DNA from: Chitinivibrionales bacterium
Lineage (GTDB): Bacteria; Fibrobacterota; Chitinivibrionia; Chitinivibrionales; FEN-1185
Assembly: GCA_035516255.1 (NCBI GenBank)
Contig: DATJAL010000029.1
Coordinates: 62,001-126,000, forward strand
DNA length: 64,000 bases
Reading direction: 5' to 3'
Position numbers and translations under genes: made by a program. The first letter of the stretch is position 1; each line of letters starts with the position of its first letter. Shown here piece by piece: positions 27,201 to 35,269 of the stretch. The notes under the pieces were generated by a model that was not told where the DNA came from, made no database searches, and saw only the letters and a program-made list of their open reading frames with translations.

Positions 27201-30200
27201 CTACGAGCGTTCCGACGCGCCGTTTGCCTGGACCATCACCGAGCTTTCGGGCGCCACCGCGTCGGGCACGCTTGACAAATACACCGGGTTCTCGGCGACG
27301 TTCACCGGGTTCAAGGCCTACCAGACGGTGCGGGTGACGGCCACATTTACAGAAGGGAACATCACCCTCACGAAGGCGATCGCCGTCACCATCACGCCCG
27401 GCCCCTCCGCCATGCTCGTGATCGAGCCCGACACCACGGGCAGGACCTCGTCGCCCAACGCGCCGGATCGCGCTGGCCAGGTCTCCATCATGGGCACCGA
27501 CACCACGCTGGACGTGTTCGCGGTGCTGCGCGACCGGTACGGCAACTTCGTCGGCTTCTCCAATCCCACGACATGGCTGAGCCGCGACACCACGCAGGTG
27601 GCGGCAAAAAACGGCGATCCCGCCTTGGGCACGGGCATCATGGTGCGCAGGACCAATACGGGCCAGGCAATCGTGGTCGCCAAAGACGGCAAGACCCCGG
27701 CCTTCACCGACAGCGTGCTCGTGATTCTCTCCAACGTCAGCTACACGGCGCTGCGCATCGTGGTGGGCGACTCGACCAAGATTACGTCGCTCGCGCTGGC
27801 GATCGAACGCGACACTACCCTGCGCGTGCAGGGGCTGCGCTCCGACGGCCAGGGCTGGGAATACGTGCCGGCCGGCTGGGCCATCACAAGCGGGCTCACC
27901 ACCGTGCTCGCGCCGCCCGGCGCCGCCAACAGCTGGGACGTGTCGCCCACCGACACGGGCAGCGGCATCATCAGGGTGAGGCTCGGCTCGGCAAAGCCGG
28001 ATTCGATACGGGTGCAGTTCACCACGGGCACGGCGCGGTCCATCGTGCTGTATCCCGCCGCCGGCGATCCCGCAAACCAGCAGCCGTATCCGGGCGTGAA
28101 CCAGGCCGTGATCGATTCGGCGGGCATCGCCCTGCCGGTGTACGTCAAGGTGTTTGACAAAGCGGGAAACTGGCTCGCGTCGTACGAATCGGCGTCATCG
28201 CCGGTCACCTGGTCCGTCGTCGAGCAGCCGGCCAACACCGACGTTCCCACGGGCAGCTTTACTCCCGCGAACGGCTACGTCACCGTGTACGTGCCCACGC
28301 GGGCGAACAACACGGTCCTGCTCATCGCCCTGTTCCAGCAGAACGGCCAGTCGTATGCCGACACCATGAAGGTGGCCGTGGTGGCCGGAAGGCCCAACCA
28401 TCTCGTGCTGGAGAACGATCCGCGCATGGAGGCGAGCCCGCACAAGGACAATCCGGACACGCTCGTGCAGATCCCGAGCTCGGTGAAATACGGGTTCGTG
28501 TACGCCGTGATCCGCGACCTGTACGGGAACTACATCCAGGCGTCGCAGCATACCGCGTGGACCAGCCTCGACACCGCGGTGGTGACCGTGGCCGACGGCC
28601 AGAAGAGCCAGGGCGAGGGCGTGATCGCGCGCGCCGTGTCCGCGCCGCGGGACCGCGCCCAGGTGATCGCCGCGAGCCTCGACTATCCGGGACTGCGCGA
28701 CACCACCACGGCCCTCGTGCTGCAGTACTACTACGTGGCATTGCGGATCGTGACCGGCGGCGGGCCGGCGCCCATCACGGGCCTTGTCATGAACACGAAC
28801 CAGGACACCACGCTGATGGTGCAGGGACAGCGGTCAACGGATTCGGTGTGGGAATACGTGTCGGCGAAATGGGAAAGCTCGCCCGGCCTGAGCATCGTGC
28901 CGGCCGCGCCGGCCACCGCCCAGAGCTGGACATTCTCTCCTGACAAGCCCGACACCGCGGGCGGCACCATACGGGTGACGCTCGGCGGCGACACCGTCAC
29001 CACGAAGCCCGGTTTCATCACGGTGAAGTTCCTGGTCGGGCCGCCCGTGTCCATGGAGCTTTCGATCCTCACGCCGCCGGCGCAGCGCATCGTGGGCGAC
29101 ACCATGGTCGCCGTGGTGCGTGTCATGAACAAGGACGGCCTCGTGCCCGGGACGTGGTGCGGCACCGTGACCTATCAGAACGCGCTGGGCAGGGGCGGCG
29201 CCTCGCGCCCGGCGCCCGTCGTCATCGGCGACACCACGGTGACCATGGGATCGGACCTCGGGGAATGCTTCCGGGACGGACTTGACACAATAAGATTCGT
29301 GCTGTACTACGCCCCGCCGGCGGACCAGGACAGCCTGGAAAAGATCACGGCCGCCATGGCCGGCCTGAGCGCCTCGTCGGACGCCTTCACCCTGCACCCC
29401 GGAGCGCTGTCCAGCATCGCGCTCGAGGACTTCAACGGCAGGGACCTCGACTCGGTCCATCTGGATTATCCCAACGGCTCAAAGCTCATCATCGCGATGG
29501 GGTACGACCGTTTCGGCAACCAGGTGGGCGAGGAGGCCAGCGACTGGACGGTCAACGGCACGCTGCACGCCGTCGACGGCGGCACCGGCGTGGCGCGCGT
29601 GTTCTACACCGCCGGCAGCGTGAAGAACGACGAGAGCGGCTTCATCTTCGCGGCCGACACGGCGCCGACCGGGATGAAGCTGCTTGACAGCGTGCGCGTC
29701 ACCATCACGGGCCCGGCCACGCGCCTCGTCAGCGCTGTGACGCAGGACGTCAACGGCGACGGCTACCTCGACCACATCGTTTTGTATTTTGACAAGAACG
29801 TCACCTGGCCCGACTCCGGCGTGTCCTTCACGTTCTCCGGGACCTATCAGGACCCGGTGACCGGCGAGAAGGTGACGTATTTGCTCACCGTCGACAGCGT
29901 GACGTCGAAAAACGGGACCGCGACCGATTCGGTGTTCGTGGTGAGCCTGGTGGAGCCGAAGAGCGGCGACCCGCTCGCCCGGTACCCGCAGACCGGCTGG
30001 ACGCCGTCGATCACCGTCACCGGGCTCGCCGGCGTTTCGCCCATTGTCAACGTGCAGGCGGCCGACGGCGCGGGCCCGGTGATCTGGGCGGTGACCAAGA
30101 CCATCGGCAGCCCCGGCTCGCACACGCAGGACAAGGTGACCGTGACGTTCTCAGAGCCCATCGGCACCGACGGCAACAATTTCAACACCAGCCTCCTGCC

Positions 30201-30930
30201 CTCGGGCGTGATCCGGGTGTGGGAGGACTCGGTGCTCGCCAGCGGCAAGGACACGCTCATCGAGGTAACCACCATGCTCAACGGGATATCCAGTTTCTTC
30301 CGCGTCGATTCGGGCGTCTCGGTGGAGTTCTACATGACAAACGGCAATGACCTCACCGCCAAGTACTGGCTGAGCCTCGCCTCCGATTCCGTGGGCAAGA
30401 GCCTGTCGGACCGGGCCGCGAGCGGCCAGGTGAACGCGCCCGCCGCGAACAACCGGCGCGTTGAAGTGGTGGTGCAAAGCCTGCCGGTCAAAGAGATCAA
30501 GAGCGTGCCGAGCCCGACGTCGCCCACGTTCGTCCGCGAGCGGCCCGGCGTGCTCAACCTCATGTACCAGCCGCGCGCCCGGGACTGGGTGCGCCAGGAC
30601 GGCGCCGGCGCGGTGCTCACGTTCACCATTGTTCCGGCGGCGAACCAGACCATCACCGCGAAGCTCGCCATCTTCGACGTGATCGGGAACCTGGTGACGT
30701 CGGCGGACAGCTCGAATTCGACCGCCGGGATCGTACCGCCCGGGTGGGTGGTGTCGTCGTCGAGCACTTACGACTTCGACATTTACTGGAACTGCTCCAA
30801 CAGCCGCGGCATGAGATGCGCGCCCGGCGTGTACCGCACCATCCTGATGCTCAAGTACACGGATACCGTGAAAAAGACATCTACGTATTCCACGCTCCAG
30901 GGCACGGTGGGGATAGCGGGGGGGAGGTAA
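21283..30930 (+). CDS. giant fibro-slime domain protein with alternating ~330-aa repeats
   Basis: A 3215-aa exported protein. I start at ATG 21283, preceded by AGGGGATTACGA and followed by a good signal peptide ending ANA; an upstream start would add 22 unlikely residues. The fibro-slime domain covers about residues 25-310 and contains the signature FKGDDDVWVFINGHLVLDLGG (from residue 227). From residue 410 to about 2590 there are seven units of about 330 aa beginning HLVIEAS or LVIEPDATG and containing YAVLRD.FGNF; two types alternate A-B-A-B-A-B-A. Downstream are unassigned domains including DVNGDGYLDHIVLYF, which looks like a calcium loop, and a C-terminal FlgD-like/T9SS-like domain (ARDWVRQDG to the end). 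Fibro-slime proteins are known from Fibrobacter and slime moulds, and in Fibrobacter some are adhesion proteins. It is probably exported by the same route as its upstream neighbour. Confidence 0.9.
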   Translation: MRRSFGISAIAVGAVLAWFTIANAQTYPATMTIPVTFFDFHSDGSCPDFNPGCDPGGSRNQLPFLKLVADTLDSDGLPVRGDSLLFSYYVNKWFRPWPQSNYGQGSDFMRPTYGVGGTPAAYGKTATVATYDKDTSYKNIEIDTSLIFTYVANSDGQYQITSANYFPLNGKGFGIDPNTKNWDYFHFNNGLVWNADYINPTTFPNNYSFSMHLNRKFILRAGLTFNFKGDDDVWVFINGHLVLDLGGMHNNTTGGFNLDNWFAPLHLQLGQPATIDVFYCERQATGSNIQITTNLLNVPYIDLTVTPKQDTISAGDSIVMHGHVVDELGLINTHSDTAMKWRIEDAITHQTTGFREYLNKSYPPYTDSLNVFHAVDAYHWYNIIVWVDQVLGLGVLADTIHVFIRPSTANHLVIEASPNQSASPNADAPLGTITIPGNVLHDSVYAVLRDRFGNFVGPAASLSPWTYDPAYVTATTVNAPLGEGDIMRNTSNNGTTTVTAHQGSMSGSVQVILSNVSYSKVIITGSKTATTDIGSISLRTDQSTTLWAKALRADGSGIWDTVQAQWGASPYLKFSVPPPYGFSWGFQPDTAASGKIFISMGSLRDTISAVFSVGLPASMALYPNSGAPGQGGNNVYGPSANATAGQPFPLYAKIFSSNSEWLSANEGAGVSGFTWTLTDAQGNPTTAGAITSNGSIASFTGTVSGKAVKVTATYGAMSKSILIAILPGAAAKLVIEPDATGGSAYPNDPTGAHRAGTVTILGTSTSISVYAVLRDQYGNFAGFSDPTTWTSRDPTTVRDSAGNAAIGEGVCIRNAASGQTYIVAQDGTNPSLHDSVLVVLSSISYTALRIVVRDSTKISVLSMTIDQDTTLKVQGLRSDGAGWDYVPAQWLISGTFVNPPGAPGAASSWHVYPQDTGNGWIKVSMGGALPDSVRTQFGPGAPKYIVLYPAAGAPGPGNTAYFDPTYAYSDIAGQAFPVVAKVFDKAGIWLSSYETGTSPVAWSVYEFPSNHATPTGSLSLGAGYSTSFTGQKAQNAVYVIAAFTASGGTFRDSIQVRVAAGAATHLTIEAAWDSTTSPNADNRLGSVPFTTTMLRDTVYAVLRDAFGNFAGRATAASWTSRNTAVATASMINAAMGQGQIVRQAQNAANTYVVAAQGGMSDSVQVILPNVGYSQIQIAVRDSFTIDTLHMRTDQDTTLFARGLRGDGSGIWDAVLVQWSASAGLAFNNTPPSNTKWSFMPTTATSGKIYITLGALGDSIVVLFDKGLPKAMALYPAAGQPNTVGNAAYAPAVNAVAGTPLPLFAKLFSQSGEWLNSYERSDAPITWTVRELSGGTNSGSLDKSTGSSANFTGVKAYQTVLVTATFMQNGMVIMDSVAITIQPGAAARLVIEPDATAPTAYPYDPTGVHRAGQVTIAGTAQNLSVFAVLRDNLGNFVAFSNPTAWTSRDAATVGVSAGNAAQGEGVLHRNVQTGQAWVVAQGQGFTDSVLVILSTVYYTALRIVVRDSTKITNVLMSIDQDTVIKVQGLRSDGGGWENTAAAWTVSGSLGGAVALPGTAVSWQIVPSDSGSGWVKASLASATPDSILLQITPGAPRTVVLYPLDGPPGGANTPYPGPSFVLADSAGRGMQLVAKVFDKAGIWLSGYERSTAPVAWTVIELPGNLSLPTGGLSLSAGYKTVYTPTKAGNSVYVVASFSEAGVSCADTVALRVTPGPVQHMVIEASPDSTVSPNADKRLGSVTFTSSMLKDSVYAVLRDQFGNFVSHATAALWLSRDTLVATATGARAALGEGEITRHSISNTSTWVVAAQGSWIDSVQVILSNVTYSQIQIVVRGSVRIDTLQMRTDQDTTLSAIGLRSDGSGIWDDIQATWGNTSGLSFNNVAPPSATSWTFSPVNPATGKIFIVWGSGSQQVSDTVTAIFSYGNPVSMALYPAPGAPDASTNMAYPATVTVAAGTPLPLVAKLFTQGGQWLSGYERSDAPFAWTITELSGATASGTLDKYTGFSATFTGFKAYQTVRVTATFTEGNITLTKAIAVTITPGPSAMLVIEPDTTGRTSSPNAPDRAGQVSIMGTDTTLDVFAVLRDRYGNFVGFSNPTTWLSRDTTQVAAKNGDPALGTGIMVRRTNTGQAIVVAKDGKTPAFTDSVLVILSNVSYTALRIVVGDSTKITSLALAIERDTTLRVQGLRSDGQGWEYVPAGWAITSGLTTVLAPPGAANSWDVSPTDTGSGIIRVRLGSAKPDSIRVQFTTGTARSIVLYPAAGDPANQQPYPGVNQAVIDSAGIALPVYVKVFDKAGNWLASYESASSPVTWSVVEQPANTDVPTGSFTPANGYVTVYVPTRANNTVLLIALFQQNGQSYADTMKVAVVAGRPNHLVLENDPRMEASPHKDNPDTLVQIPSSVKYGFVYAVIRDLYGNYIQASQHTAWTSLDTAVVTVADGQKSQGEGVIARAVSAPRDRAQVIAASLDYPGLRDTTTALVLQYYYVALRIVTGGGPAPITGLVMNTNQDTTLMVQGQRSTDSVWEYVSAKWESSPGLSIVPAAPATAQSWTFSPDKPDTAGGTIRVTLGGDTVTTKPGFITVKFLVGPPVSMELSILTPPAQRIVGDTMVAVVRVMNKDGLVPGTWCGTVTYQNALGRGGASRPAPVVIGDTTVTMGSDLGECFRDGLDTIRFVLYYAPPADQDSLEKITAAMAGLSASSDAFTLHPGALSSIALEDFNGRDLDSVHLDYPNGSKLIIAMGYDRFGNQVGEEASDWTVNGTLHAVDGGTGVARVFYTAGSVKNDESGFIFAADTAPTGMKLLDSVRVTITGPATRLVSAVTQDVNGDGYLDHIVLYFDKNVTWPDSGVSFTFSGTYQDPVTGEKVTYLLTVDSVTSKNGTATDSVFVVSLVEPKSGDPLARYPQTGWTPSITVTGLAGVSPIVNVQAADGAGPVIWAVTKTIGSPGSHTQDKVTVTFSEPIGTDGNNFNTSLLPSGVIRVWEDSVLASGKDTLIEVTTMLNGISSFFRVDSGVSVEFYMTNGNDLTAKYWLSLASDSVGKSLSDRAASGQVNAPAANNRRVEVVVQSLPVKEIKSVPSPTSPTFVRERPGVLNLMYQPRARDWVRQDGAGAVLTFTIVPAANQTITAKLAIFDVIGNLVTSADSSNSTAGIVPPGWVVSSSSTYDFDIYWNCSNSRGMRCAPGVYRTILMLKYTDTVKKTSTYSTLQGTVGIAGGR

Positions 30931-30963
30931 GGTTTATTAGTTTAATTTGTCAATATTAAGGTT

Positions 30964-31225
30964 TTTGGTGGGGGAAGTCTCCCCCTGGGGTGCGGCTTCC
31001 GCCGCCAACGCATATCATTAAATTTTATTGCAGGGACACGGCATACCGTGTCCCTTTTTATTTCCAAATAAACAATGTTGAAACAGGGCGTTGGCGGCGG
31101 CGATCCGCACCCACACCCCCTCCTTGGCGCCGGAGTCCTGTGGTTTGCGGAAACCCGGGTGGCTCGCAGTCCGCCGGCGGCAGGTCAAGCTTTACACGGC
31201 GGAAGAAGAGAATAGTATATCGGCA
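30964..31225 (+). repeat. structured intergenic repeat, family B type II (full)
   Basis: It begins TTTGGTGGGGGAAGTCTCCC and ends CTTTACACGGCGGAAGAAG then AATAGTATATCGGC. The central helix pairs CCGCCGCCAACGC with GCGTTGGCGGCGG. The loop contains the perfect palindrome-like GGGACACGGCATACCGTGTC at 31033-31052. With the family A copy that follows, it accounts for most of the gap 30931-31516. Confidence 0.82.
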
Positions 31226-31370
31226 AAGGATAGATGCGCGTATTGTTAATCAATAATCATTCTTTTAACCCCTCCGCCTCCGGCGGTCTTCACCTTGATA
31301 AGCGGGAAGTGTTTGCTAAAGATCTTTGTATTTAAATTGATTAGAGAGGTGCGGCTTAAACTTAGTGCCG

Positions 31371-31511
31371 CGCGTTAGGGGCGACTGCAGGCCGCTGCTG
31401 GAGCGCGGTGCTGCCCGGACCCCGCCGCGTTTCGCGGCCTCGGGCCGTGGCAGCCCGAGCCGGAGGCGAGACCGGAAGGAGAACCGACCCGGCCGTAGGC
31501 CGGGGAACGTC
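31371..31511 (+). repeat. GC-rich intergenic repeat, family A (full)
   Basis: It starts GCGCGTTAGGGGCGACTGCA and contains CTGGAGCGCGGTGCTGCCCGG, CCGTGGCAGCCCGAGCCGGA, GCGAGACCGGAAGG and the final GGCCGGGGAACG. It nearly matches 43595-43731 throughout. It lies about 150 nt after a family B copy, as in the other locus. Confidence 0.78.
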
Positions 31512-31516
31512 CAATT

Positions 31517-32758
31517 TTATTTTTCATCTTCTTTCTTTTTACACTCTATTATCACCTCATGAATCTTCGACCTCCTCACCTTCGCGATCACGAATTCGTA
31601 ATTCGCCGTTGAAATGCGGACGTTTCTTGCGACCGCCTTTTTCGACTGGCCGCGGATCCACGCGTCGACCGTGGCGGGCTCGTCCGGAAAATCGGCGCAC
31701 ACCTTGAGTCTGAGCTCGCTCATGGGGGTGGCGCCGCCAGCGAGATAGCGGCCCTCGGGAAGGGCGCGCACGAACCGGGGGAGAATGTCGAACTCGTCCT
31801 GGATCTCTCCGAACACCTCCTCGATGATGTCCTCGAGCGTGACCAGCCCGCTCACCTTTCCGGCAGCGTCGCGCGCGACCGCGATGTGGTGGTGGCCGAG
31901 TATCAGTTTGTTAAGCACGGCGGAGGCGTTCTCGGCCTCGTCCACCGAGAGCATGGGCCGCATGATGCCGCGCAGCGACGGGTCCTTGGGGTTGATGTGC
32001 AGGGCGATCACGATGTCCTTGAAGTTGACATAGCCCACGATGCGGTCCATATCGCCGCCCTCCACGATGGGGTAGCGGGTGTGGTAGTGCAGGTGCGCGG
32101 CGATGAGCGCGTCGGTAAGCGACATGGTGTCGGAGAGGTACTTTATCTGGTCGCGCTTCATCATGATGTCGGCCACCTTGGACCGCGACAGGCCGATGCT
32201 CCGCATCACGAGCCGCGCCTGTTCTTTACTTATGAGATTGTTGAGCGCCGCGAACCTGGTGAGCACATTGATGTCGCCGAGCGCGTCCGCCGCCGTTTCC
32301 CTGCGCCTTCCGGTAAAGGGCCGGGTGAGGAACTGGGTGACCCAGACCACCGGCGTCATCCCGATCACCACGGTTTTTATCGGTATCCCGAACCACATGG
32401 CGACGAATTTGTTGTATTGGTAGCCGAGCGTTTTCGGCAGGATCTCGGACCACAGGATGATCATCAGGGAGAAGACGATCGAAAACAGCCAGACCCATTT
32501 GACGCCGTACAGGTCGCTGAACATGGTGCCGCACAGCGCCGCGCCCACGGTGTTCGCGAACGTGTTGATGATGAGGATGGTGGCGATGGGCTTCTGGATG
32601 TTGTCGCGGAAATCCCTCCAGATGGAGCCGATGAGCTGGCGCTTCTCGGAGATCTTGGCGATGTCGGCCAGCGACAGGCTCATGAGGCACGCTTCGAGGA
32701 GCGAGCAGAAGAACGAGGCCGACATGGTGATGACGACGGTGATGATGAGCAGGGTCAC
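31517..32758 (-). CDS. CNNM/CorC-family transporter-like protein with CBS pair
   Basis: A 413-aa inner-membrane protein. I start at the GTG at 32758, because AAAGGAGC lies directly upstream at good spacing and because the next residues (MTLLIITVVITMSASFF) open the first transmembrane helix; longer in-frame starts run through repeat DNA. Residues 1-180 carry about four hydrophobic segments of the CNNM domain, with the conserved WSEILPKTLG. A CBS domain pair follows (about 200-325, with MMKRDQIKYL and DIIEEVFGEIQDEFD), and a CorC/HlyC C-terminal domain at the end. Members are linked to magnesium or cobalt efflux and to haemolysin C. The substrate cannot be told from sequence. It is a single gene between two repeat-rich gaps. 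Confidence 0.9.
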   Translation of the reverse strand: MTLLIITVVITMSASFFCSLLEACLMSLSLADIAKISEKRQLIGSIWRDFRDNIQKPIATILIINTFANTVGAALCGTMFSDLYGVKWVWLFSIVFSLMIILWSEILPKTLGYQYNKFVAMWFGIPIKTVVIGMTPVVWVTQFLTRPFTGRRRETAADALGDINVLTRFAALNNLISKEQARLVMRSIGLSRSKVADIMMKRDQIKYLSDTMSLTDALIAAHLHYHTRYPIVEGGDMDRIVGYVNFKDIVIALHINPKDPSLRGIMRPMLSVDEAENASAVLNKLILGHHHIAVARDAAGKVSGLVTLEDIIEEVFGEIQDEFDILPRFVRALPEGRYLAGGATPMSELRLKVCADFPDEPATVDAWIRGQSKKAVARNVRISTANYEFVIAKVRRSKIHEVIIECKKKEDEK

Positions 32759-32907
32759 GGATGCTCCTTTATCATTCTTTTCCGGATGAATTAATGAAGG
32801 TTTAGCAAGAATGAAAATATAGTTAATGTTGCGTTGATTTTCTTTTATTTGGTGGGGGAAGCCGCATTGAAAATCCATTGATTCATGTTTGTTTTCACCA
32901 AGATTTT

Positions 32908-33077
32908 TTGTGGGGGAGGTTTCCCCCTCGCTGCGGCCCGGCCGTGCTCCAAAATTTATCACCTATTCCGTATCCGTAAAGCACGCCCGGTCCTCCGCCA
33001 CCCCCTCCTGGGTGCGGCCGGGTACCGGCGGTCACAAGATCCATTCATTTGTTGGGCGCACCCGCGAACGGCGGTTG
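32908..33077 (+). repeat. structured intergenic repeat, family B type III
   Basis: It starts TGTGGGGGAGGTTTCCCCC and carries the helix arms CCGGCCGTGCT and AGCACGCCCGG around an AT-rich loop. The 3' half, GTGCGGCCGGGTACCGGCGG to GGGCGCACCCGCGAACGG, matches 21020-21108. A fragment of the same 5' end (TTGGTGGGGGAAGCCGC) precedes it at 32849. Confidence 0.75.
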
Positions 33078-33134
33078 TTTAGGGAGAATGACAGATAGGC
33101 GGAAAATCATGCGGAAAAGACAGGATGATGTTTC

Positions 33135-33266
33135 GCGCCAGTGCGGACCGTAGGGTGGGCCAGAGCGAATTGTTACTTCGTTCCGTGAAGTAAGATAGTT
33201 GCGCTTCGCGCATTTTATCATGCCGTTTGCCTCATGCCAGCTCCTAGAAAGAACTGCGATTCTGCG
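33135..33266 (+). repeat. family A-prime repeat
   Basis: It shares with 42128-42268 the blocks GAGCGAATTGTTACTTCGTTCC, ATAGTTGCGCTTCGCGCATTT and ATGCCGTTTGCCTCATGCC. The beginning (GCGCCAGTGCGGACC) is a decayed version of the family A start. The gap 32759-33289 holds this and the preceding family B copy and nothing else I can name. Confidence 0.65.
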
Positions 33267-33289
33267 GGGCATTTAAATCTTTTTAACAT

Positions 33290-35254
33290 TTATTTTATCA
33301 CGACTCGCTTTACCGTTTGCCAAGTACCATCGCCCGATATTCTCCAGATATATACTCCCGCCCGCAACCCGCCCTCATGCAGTGCAAAAGACCTGTTCAT
33401 GCCGTCGAGGCTTCCCGAATAGGCCAGCATGCACCGTCCCGAAACATCGTACAGCCTGCCGATTACCTTTTTGTCAAACAGCGGGCCGCGTGCCGTGCCT
33501 TGGATGACCGCCGCCGCGCACGATGTGCCGTCATAGCGGAGCTTTGCGGGGATGTCGTTTGCCTGGCCCGTGACGTCCGGGCCGATCGGCGGCCAGGGAA
33601 TGTTGTCGCACCACCAGGACGGCTTTGAGGCGTAATACATTGAATTTGTCAAGGCATGGTCTGCGCCGCCTTCCCAGAACGCAACGCCGTTGGTCTTGTA
33701 ATCAAAGTTGCCGTGGTTCAGGGACGTGGCGTCCGTGCTCGGAATGGTTCCGCTCGCGCCGCCGTAACTGTACACCATGGGTGCGGTTGGGCTCGCGTAT
33801 GAATTGAATCCCCGCAGTGTCGCGGCCGGCCAGGCAGTGTGCATGCCAGTGACGCCCAGCACGTTGCCGACAAAGCTGTAATAGGTGTTCAGGGGATAAA
33901 CGTCAACGGCGACGTAGCCGTCGGCCGGGGGAAAACCCGGGACGCCCGCACCGGTTTCGTCGCCCCACAGCCAGTTCCTGAAGAACACGAAATGCGACGA
34001 CGTTCCCCAGAAGTTGTCGGCCGCGATGTGGGAGATGATGTTCCCCTCGAAAAGGTTCATGTACGGGTGCGCGCCGTGCGAGGTCCGTGCGGAGCCGAGA
34101 TATGTCAGGTCGTCGGTGAAATTGTCGTCCATGTAGTTGTACAGCACCGCCGTTCCCGACCCGCCGCCCTGGTACACGATACTGTGGCGGTTATGGCGCA
34201 TGACGTTGTTCTCCACCTTGTGATCGCTGTTTACAAACTGGAAATACACGCCGTAATTGGCGCCGCTCGCCGACGACCTGCCGTCGTGGAGGGAGCACTC
34301 GCGCACCTCGCAGCCGTACGAAAAGTCAAGCTCGATGTGCGCGGAGCCGCTCGAACTGCCGGTGTTGAAGGTCTCCACGTTCTTCACCCAGCAGAACAGC
34401 GCGCCCTGCAGGGTGACGAGCTGGCCCGCGCCCCGGTCGGCGACGCCCGACACCTTGAAATCCTCGAAGCCGGCGTTTTTCGTGGGAAACGTATACTTGC
34501 GGTATTGGGGATTGGTGAACAGGGTGTAATACAGCGGCCTGCTCATGAAGATCGACGAACCGTTTTTGGCGTTCACCCGCACGATCTGCTGCATCAGGTG
34601 ATAGCCGGTGTTGTCCGCGCACCAGGTGCAGTGGCCGTCCGCGCCGTTGGCGGTCACCAGGGTCGAGTCATCATCGGAAAAAACGGAAATCCAGTCTCCG
34701 GCGTTTACCGTGCCTGAAGCAACGGCGAGCACCGTGTCGCCTTTTTTCGGCGCGCCGGCGAGCAGGTACCCGGGCGAATGCGCACCGTACGAGGTGGCCG
34801 GGTCAAGATGCACCGAGGTCGAAAAGTTCTGGGTTGTCAACCAACCGTTTGCGCCGAGATTGATGAACGTCTTGTCCGGCCCGGCGCCGCGCAGCGCCAC
34901 GCTGCTCCTGAGCCGCACCGTGCCGTTCACGTAATAAGTGCCCGCCGGAAGATACACCGCGGTGTTGTCAGCGGCGGAATTAATGCAGGCCTGGATCGCA
35001 GGGCCGTCGTCGGTAACGCCGTCACCGGCAAGGCCGGTGCAGTTGACAGAAGGGTAAACAGGGAGAATGCCGTTGTTCCACAGGTCGGATCCGGCGACCC
35101 AGTGGATCCGGCGGCAGCCTGCGGGGCAGGAGTTCGGGTCGTCGGGGAGGGAATAATAGGCGAAGGCGTGGGAGGGAATGCAAAGAATTATCGCCGACAT
35201 AAAAGATGATACGAAGTAAAAGGAGATAAAAAAGATATTTTGCCTTGCCGACAT
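33290..35254 (-). CDS. secreted right-handed beta-helix (pectate-lyase-like) protein with T9SS sorting domain
   Basis: A 654-aa exported protein. A signal peptide (about 1-32, ending SHAFA) is followed by a region typical of pectate-lyase-like beta-helices: DGVTDDGPAIQACINSA and VYLPAGTYYVNGTVRL near residues 77-115, then irregular helix rungs with many Asn residues such as VENNVMRHNRH and YNYMDDNF. The last ~75 residues, VIGRLYDVSGRCML to WQTVKRVVIK, form a type A T9SS sorting domain. The family includes pectate lyases, polygalacturonases and polysaccharide epimerases; I see no decisive catalytic motif, so the substrate is unknown. A cell-surface polysaccharide-acting role is the best inference. 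The SGNH hydrolase gene upstream might act on the same substrate. Confidence 0.85.
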   Translation of the reverse strand: MSARQNIFFISFYFVSSFMSAIILCIPSHAFAYYSLPDDPNSCPAGCRRIHWVAGSDLWNNGILPVYPSVNCTGLAGDGVTDDGPAIQACINSAADNTAVYLPAGTYYVNGTVRLRSSVALRGAGPDKTFINLGANGWLTTQNFSTSVHLDPATSYGAHSPGYLLAGAPKKGDTVLAVASGTVNAGDWISVFSDDDSTLVTANGADGHCTWCADNTGYHLMQQIVRVNAKNGSSIFMSRPLYYTLFTNPQYRKYTFPTKNAGFEDFKVSGVADRGAGQLVTLQGALFCWVKNVETFNTGSSSGSAHIELDFSYGCEVRECSLHDGRSSASGANYGVYFQFVNSDHKVENNVMRHNRHSIVYQGGGSGTAVLYNYMDDNFTDDLTYLGSARTSHGAHPYMNLFEGNIISHIAADNFWGTSSHFVFFRNWLWGDETGAGVPGFPPADGYVAVDVYPLNTYYSFVGNVLGVTGMHTAWPAATLRGFNSYASPTAPMVYSYGGASGTIPSTDATSLNHGNFDYKTNGVAFWEGGADHALTNSMYYASKPSWWCDNIPWPPIGPDVTGQANDIPAKLRYDGTSCAAAVIQGTARGPLFDKKVIGRLYDVSGRCMLAYSGSLDGMNRSFALHEGGLRAGVYIWRISGDGTWQTVKRVVIK

Positions 35255-35269
35255 GAAATCCTCCCGTGT

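Noticed and set aside
32759-32962. Longer CNNM/CorC start at 32962
   Set aside because: The extra 68 residues are encoded by repeat DNA and precede a strong Shine-Dalgarno and a GTG start at 32758.
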